Assembly: GCA_016713505.1 (NCBI GenBank)
Contig: JADJPA010000001.1
Span: forward strand, 1,931,001-1,995,000
Reading direction: 5' to 3'
DNA length: 64,000 nucleotides
Origin: Candidatus Competibacteraceae bacterium
Lineage (GTDB): Bacteria; Pseudomonadota; Gammaproteobacteria; Competibacterales; Competibacteraceae
A program made the translations under genes and the position numbers. Position 1 is the first letter of the stretch, and each line of letters opens with the position of its first letter. The notes beneath the pieces were generated by a model. The model saw only the letters and a program-made list of their open reading frames with translations. It did no database searches and was not told where the DNA came from. Below, piece by piece: positions 57,972 through 64,000 of the stretch.

Positions 57972-60041
57972 TCAGAACCGCCATTCAGCCATCAGATAAA
58001 CTTCCCGTTCGATCGCGGCCGTGTTCGGTTCTAGATCCAATCCGGCAAACTTCTTGTATTCCACATGCGGCGAATCCAGCAGGTTGCGGCCCACTAAGGC
58101 GAGATCGAACTGTGCGTTGATTTTCCAGCCCAAACGCGCATCGAGAGTGATATAGGAGTCGATGGCTAAAGTCGGAATATCGGCGACGTAGCGCAACCAC
58201 AAATCCAGATCCACATCGTCCCGTACATCCAGCGACGAACGCAGCGTCCATTGCCGCATGGGAGATTGCTCGTCGATCTGCGCGCTGGCGTTGTCGGTGC
58301 CGCCCGCATCGGGCTTGATGTTCATGTGGAGAAAGGAGTAGGCGCCCTGAAGCCGCCACCAGTCGTAAGGCCGAAATTCAGCGGCCAGCTCCAAACCGTA
58401 AGTGCGGCCGTGGTCCTTATTATCCGCAGTGGCTTGCTGGACCAGCGCGGGCGCGGGAAACAGGCTCAGGCTGGGTGGACCTGTCAGTTCAAAGGTGCGC
58501 AATCGATCGTAATCGTTTAGGAAGAGCGCCGCATCGAGAGTCAGGCGCGATGTGGCCTGCCAGCGGTAACCGGCTTCGTAGGCGATCAATTCTTCCGAGA
58601 CCATCGCCGGATTGCCGATCAGCGTGACAATTAACGGAACATTCCCCAAACCCGGTATATCAATGACTTTACCGGGGTATTGAGTCAGTATCATGTCATG
58701 CTCGGCCCGCGAAGGGGTTCGCACGGCGCGCGACACGGCGGCCCACAGCGTTTGCCGGTCGCTCGGCAGCCAGCGCAGGCGAGCGCTGGGCTGAACTTCG
58801 AAACCGGTGTAGCTGTTGTGCTCCAGCTTGGTGCCGAGCGTCAGGTAAAGCTGCTCGTCGAGTTGGATATCGTCCTGAATGAAAGCGCTGAACAGCTGAT
58901 CATTCCGAGTCGTGCTGCGAATCTGGACGCCACTTTTCGGGTCGATATCAGTGTAAATCCAACGATAGCCACCACCGACACTGAAGGTGTGCCGGCCCAC
59001 CGGCGCGAAGCTCCAACGATAACTCAGATCGAAGGTATCTTCGCTATCGTCTGCTGTTCCATTGTTTATCCCGAGCCGGTTGTAATAAGCCTGTAGCGTA
59101 CCGACCGCACCATCGCCTTTCCGCTGCTCCCAGCGCCCGAACAGGTAGCGGCCGGTGTAATCATTAGCATTGGCCGCTTCCCGGAAGGTTTCACCCTCCA
59201 GCATGAGATCGTCGTCACCGATCCGTCGGTCGGCGCGGAAACCCACGCGGCCGCCTTTCCACAAGACTCCATTTTCATCCGCGCCTGAAATGATCGGTAG
59301 CGGATCGTCCCGATGCAATTTGGCATAAAGGCGGTAAGTGCCTTGCTCGCCTAACCGCCCGCCCTGGCGGGCCACGAGTTGCCGCTGTTTATCGCCCGCG
59401 ACCGTGCCGATGTAGGTTCCTTGGGTTTCTTCAGTCCGTTTGGTGATGATATTGATGACGCCGTTGACCGCGTTCGCCCCCCAAGTCACCGCACCGGGAC
59501 CACGCACGACCTCGATCCGCTCGATGTCTTGCAGCACGATGCCATACGATTCCCAGTAAACGCCCGAAAAAAGGGCGTTGTAAATACTGCGCCCGTCGAT
59601 CAGCACCAGCAATTTGTTCGCTCCCTGCGTCTGGAAACCTCGGGTCGAAACCGCCGACGAGGAAGCATCAACCCGGCCCACGGCCAATCCAGGCACCATG
59701 CGCAATACTTCCGGTAAACTTGTCGCGCCGGAACGCCGGATATCCTCGGCGGTGATCACGAACACCGCCGCCGCCGTATCCCCAAATCGTTCTGGCCGCC
59801 CGGAGGCAATGGAAATTTCCAGATTTGCCAGATCGTCGATACTCATCTGTTTGAGAGCGGCCAGTGTGGTGCTATCCGCCAGCGCCGGGCCGACAAGGCT
59901 ACAGCCCAAAATCCACAGCATCAGCCCGCTGTAACCTTTGAACTGCCTGGCATCCACCAACATCGCTTTGCAATATCGCCAGCAAGCAACAGCATTGCAG
60001 TATAAGAAGGAATTCTGCTCGGCTGGCCGTGACCGTTCCAT
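57972..60041 (-). CDS. TonB-dependent outer membrane receptor
   Basis: A 689-residue receptor of the FepA/BtuB type. ATG 60041 has AAAAGGATC at good spacing; starts at 60059 (TTG), 60047 or 59963 are possible. The signal is LMLWILGCSLVGPALA, unusually far in if the longer start is used. The plug domain has IASGRPERFGDTAAAVFVIT, VPGLAVGRVDAS and the plug end IERIEVVRGPGAVTWG, then NAVNGVINIITKR. The barrel ends in a terminal Phe (MAEWRF). Its place ahead of YfiR and a hybrid kinase suggests a surface signalling role rather than only uptake. Ligand unknown. Confidence 0.92.
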   Translation of the reverse strand: MERSRPAEQNSFLYCNAVACWRYCKAMLVDARQFKGYSGLMLWILGCSLVGPALADSTTLAALKQMSIDDLANLEISIASGRPERFGDTAAAVFVITAEDIRRSGATSLPEVLRMVPGLAVGRVDASSSAVSTRGFQTQGANKLLVLIDGRSIYNALFSGVYWESYGIVLQDIERIEVVRGPGAVTWGANAVNGVINIITKRTEETQGTYIGTVAGDKQRQLVARQGGRLGEQGTYRLYAKLHRDDPLPIISGADENGVLWKGGRVGFRADRRIGDDDLMLEGETFREAANANDYTGRYLFGRWEQRKGDGAVGTLQAYYNRLGINNGTADDSEDTFDLSYRWSFAPVGRHTFSVGGGYRWIYTDIDPKSGVQIRSTTRNDQLFSAFIQDDIQLDEQLYLTLGTKLEHNSYTGFEVQPSARLRWLPSDRQTLWAAVSRAVRTPSRAEHDMILTQYPGKVIDIPGLGNVPLIVTLIGNPAMVSEELIAYEAGYRWQATSRLTLDAALFLNDYDRLRTFELTGPPSLSLFPAPALVQQATADNKDHGRTYGLELAAEFRPYDWWRLQGAYSFLHMNIKPDAGGTDNASAQIDEQSPMRQWTLRSSLDVRDDVDLDLWLRYVADIPTLAIDSYITLDARLGWKINAQFDLALVGRNLLDSPHVEYKKFAGLDLEPNTAAIEREVYLMAEWRF

Positions 60042-60059
60042 TATCATGATCCTTTTCAA

Positions 60060-60870
60060 AAAATTAACTAATTAAAATAATTACTTCTATCTAATATACT
60101 CAGTCATGCACAACGGTGAGCTTATCGCGCGCGATAACGGACCGCGAATCCATCAATAAATACAAGCAATCGTGATACCAAGACTGACCAGCGTCATACC
60201 GTCAGAACTAATGCCGCCAATTTTTTATTGCGCCGCTCTATTGTTCCGTCATTTTGTCACTTTAATATGACTTATAGCCCTAGCGATGCTGCACCGTATA
60301 CGCCGCTGGAATCAATGCCATGCAGCGGTATCAAATGCATATTCATTTGATCGGAAAAGATAACTTCTTCATGACGTCGGTACGGTTTCGCAAGGCTACA
60401 GCGCTTGCGACAGACTCTCGCCTAACCCGATGACCGCAGGGTCCAGGATACTGCTGAGACTGGCGGCGCAGAGTCTAGCGTTTTCTTAACCCATCACTGT
60501 CGCCACAACCTTGGCGTTATCCGCTCCGGCGGTGGTAACAATATCGCGGTGTCAGGATATTGACTGGCGCACCAGCGGTAATCGCGCCTCAGCCCGACAC
60601 CGATAACCGGCTTGGCTCACTCGGCGACGAGCCGCAGGATGCGCCTTGAATCGCGCCCTCAATCTCCATGCCTATTGCTTCACTCCTTTTTTCACTTAAA
60701 TCGATTTCGATACAAAAAATGGCTTGGTTAGAAGCCAAGAAGCTCAAAGTGAGTTCCAAGACTTTGGTATTAACAATCTAAAAATGTAATTTAATTAGTA
60801 TATAAATTCAATTAAATCCGAATTGCCGGAAAATCCTTAAGGGTAAAAGCGAAGAATTAGGCACATCGAA
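60060..60870. other. About 810 bases without a recognisable gene
   Basis: The gap between the TonB receptor and the end of the rRNA operon is AT-rich at both ends (60060-60120 and 60660-60870), with a GC-rich middle (60400-60650) that shows no open frame of useful length. It must include the receptor promoter. No repeat, tRNA or mobile element was identified. The middle part looks as if it could be decayed coding sequence, since short in-frame stretches are interrupted by stops, but no family can be named. Confidence 0.4.
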
Positions 60871-60907
60871 AAATAAAAAGCCCAACTTCGTCAAAAAAGT
60901 TGGGCTT
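60871..60907 (-). terminator. rRNA operon terminator
   Basis: On the minus strand AAGCCCAACTT (60907-60897) and AAGTTGGGCTT (60888-60878) form a perfect 11-base stem with an eight-base loop, followed by TTTATTT. It lies ten bases past the 5S rRNA 3' end. Confidence 0.93.
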
Positions 60908-60916
60908 GGTAATAGG

Positions 60917-61035
60917 AGCTTGGCGATGACCGACTTTAGCGTGAGTGGATCTCACACGATCATAGGCGCGGTGCGGTTTCACGGTCGAGTTCGGGATGGG
61001 GTCGGGTGGTTCCCGCACGCTGAGGTCGCCAAGCG
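60917..61035 (-). rRNA. rrf: 5S ribosomal RNA
   Basis: The minus strand reads GCTTGGCGACCTCAGCGTGC onward, with the hallmark CCCGACCCCATCCCGAACTC and a 3' end CGCCAAGC that pairs with the 5' end. About 119 bases. It lies between 23S and the terminator, the normal order at the end of an rRNA operon. Ends may be off by one or two bases. Confidence 0.95.
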
Positions 61036-61093
61036 AAAAGGGGTGGTCGGTGCGACGCCGCCGGACTCGCAGGGAGGGGCCGGCTTGAAGGGG

Positions 61094-61138
61094 GGGGTCG
61101 GGGTCGGGGTCGAAGTTGAGATCGAGATCGAGATCGAG
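61094..61138. repeat. Hexanucleotide repeats in the 23S-5S spacer
   Basis: Three copies of GGGGTC (61094-61111) and, after six bases, three copies of GAGATC (61118-61135) plus a partial one lie between the 23S 3' end and 5S 5' end. The spacer is about 147 bases. Confidence 0.85.
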
Positions 61139-61182
61139 CCGGCGCCGGAGGGGGGCCTCGGCGCGCAGCGGTTGGGTGTTGG

Positions 61183-64000
<2,818 letters not shown>

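Overview
This is 64 kb of a high-GC (mostly low-60s percent by eye) bacterial chromosome with the housekeeping synteny of a gammaproteobacterium: bamB, priA, actP, argS, glnK-amtB, ubiK-comM, murB, rpoH-ftsY divergent from an M16 peptidase pair-rsmD-coaD, ptsP, and an rRNA operon. The ubiK-comM-amtB block and the ftsY/M16/rsmD/coaD block resemble Pseudomonas-type gammaproteobacteria. The general character (c-di-GMP proteins, a TonB receptor with YfiR and a hybrid kinase, multidomain signalling proteins) would suit an environmental lineage such as the Competibacteraceae, but that placement is a guess.

Layout. 1-3.5 kb: tail of a probable YfgM-like gene, bamB and priA. 3.8-7.8 kb: acetate-uptake pair (DUF485 protein and ActP), a clear terminator, then a cNMP/CBS/nucleotidyltransferase signalling protein. 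7.9-12.2 kb: argS, an FtsN-like membrane protein that lacks a SPOR domain, and a YbaK-HDOD protein. 12.3-15.1 kb: divergent polyamine genes speA and speE. 15.1-17.7 kb: a nitrogen cassette with a PII gene on each side of amtB, preceded by a good sigma-54 promoter and an NtrC-type enhancer site. 17.7-25.3 kb: ubiK, comM, a secreted protein of unknown function, a PP2C-like phosphatase, a SIRT5-type sirtuin, a DASH-like photolyase, an alpha/beta hydrolase and a CBS protein. 25.4-29.9 kb: gamma-carbonic anhydrase, MoxR, DUF58 and TgpA operon. 30-32 kb: Cache protein and a double-REC GGDEF protein. 32.2-37.2 kb: ftsY, rpoH, threonine aldolase, murB and rsmE on the minus strand. 37.3-43.4 kb: two M16 peptidases, rsmD, coaD, ferredoxin, an NAD(P)-binding protein and an M23 peptidase. 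43.5-49.5 kb: REC-PAS-GGDEF-EAL-REC protein, a FieF-type exporter and ptsP. 49.6-54.4 kb: hsp20 divergent from a 1420-residue TIR-CHAT-NTPase-TPR protein. 54.5-60 kb: TonB receptor, YfiR and hybrid kinase operon. 60.9-64 kb: 5S and partial 23S rRNA on the minus strand.

The most interesting items are these. First, the large solitary TIR-CHAT-STAND-TPR protein, whose CHAT domain seems to have lost both catalytic residues while the TIR glutamate is kept; it looks like an uncharacterised conflict or immune protein. Second, rpoH appears to have a CIRCE operator lying exactly over its promoter, which would put sigma-32 under HrcA. Third, there is a near-consensus sigma-32 promoter for hsp20 a few bases from the promoter of the TIR protein. 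Fourth, the glnK-amtB-glnB cassette has recognisable sigma-54 and NtrC sites. No CRISPR array, insertion sequence, prophage or tRNA gene was seen.
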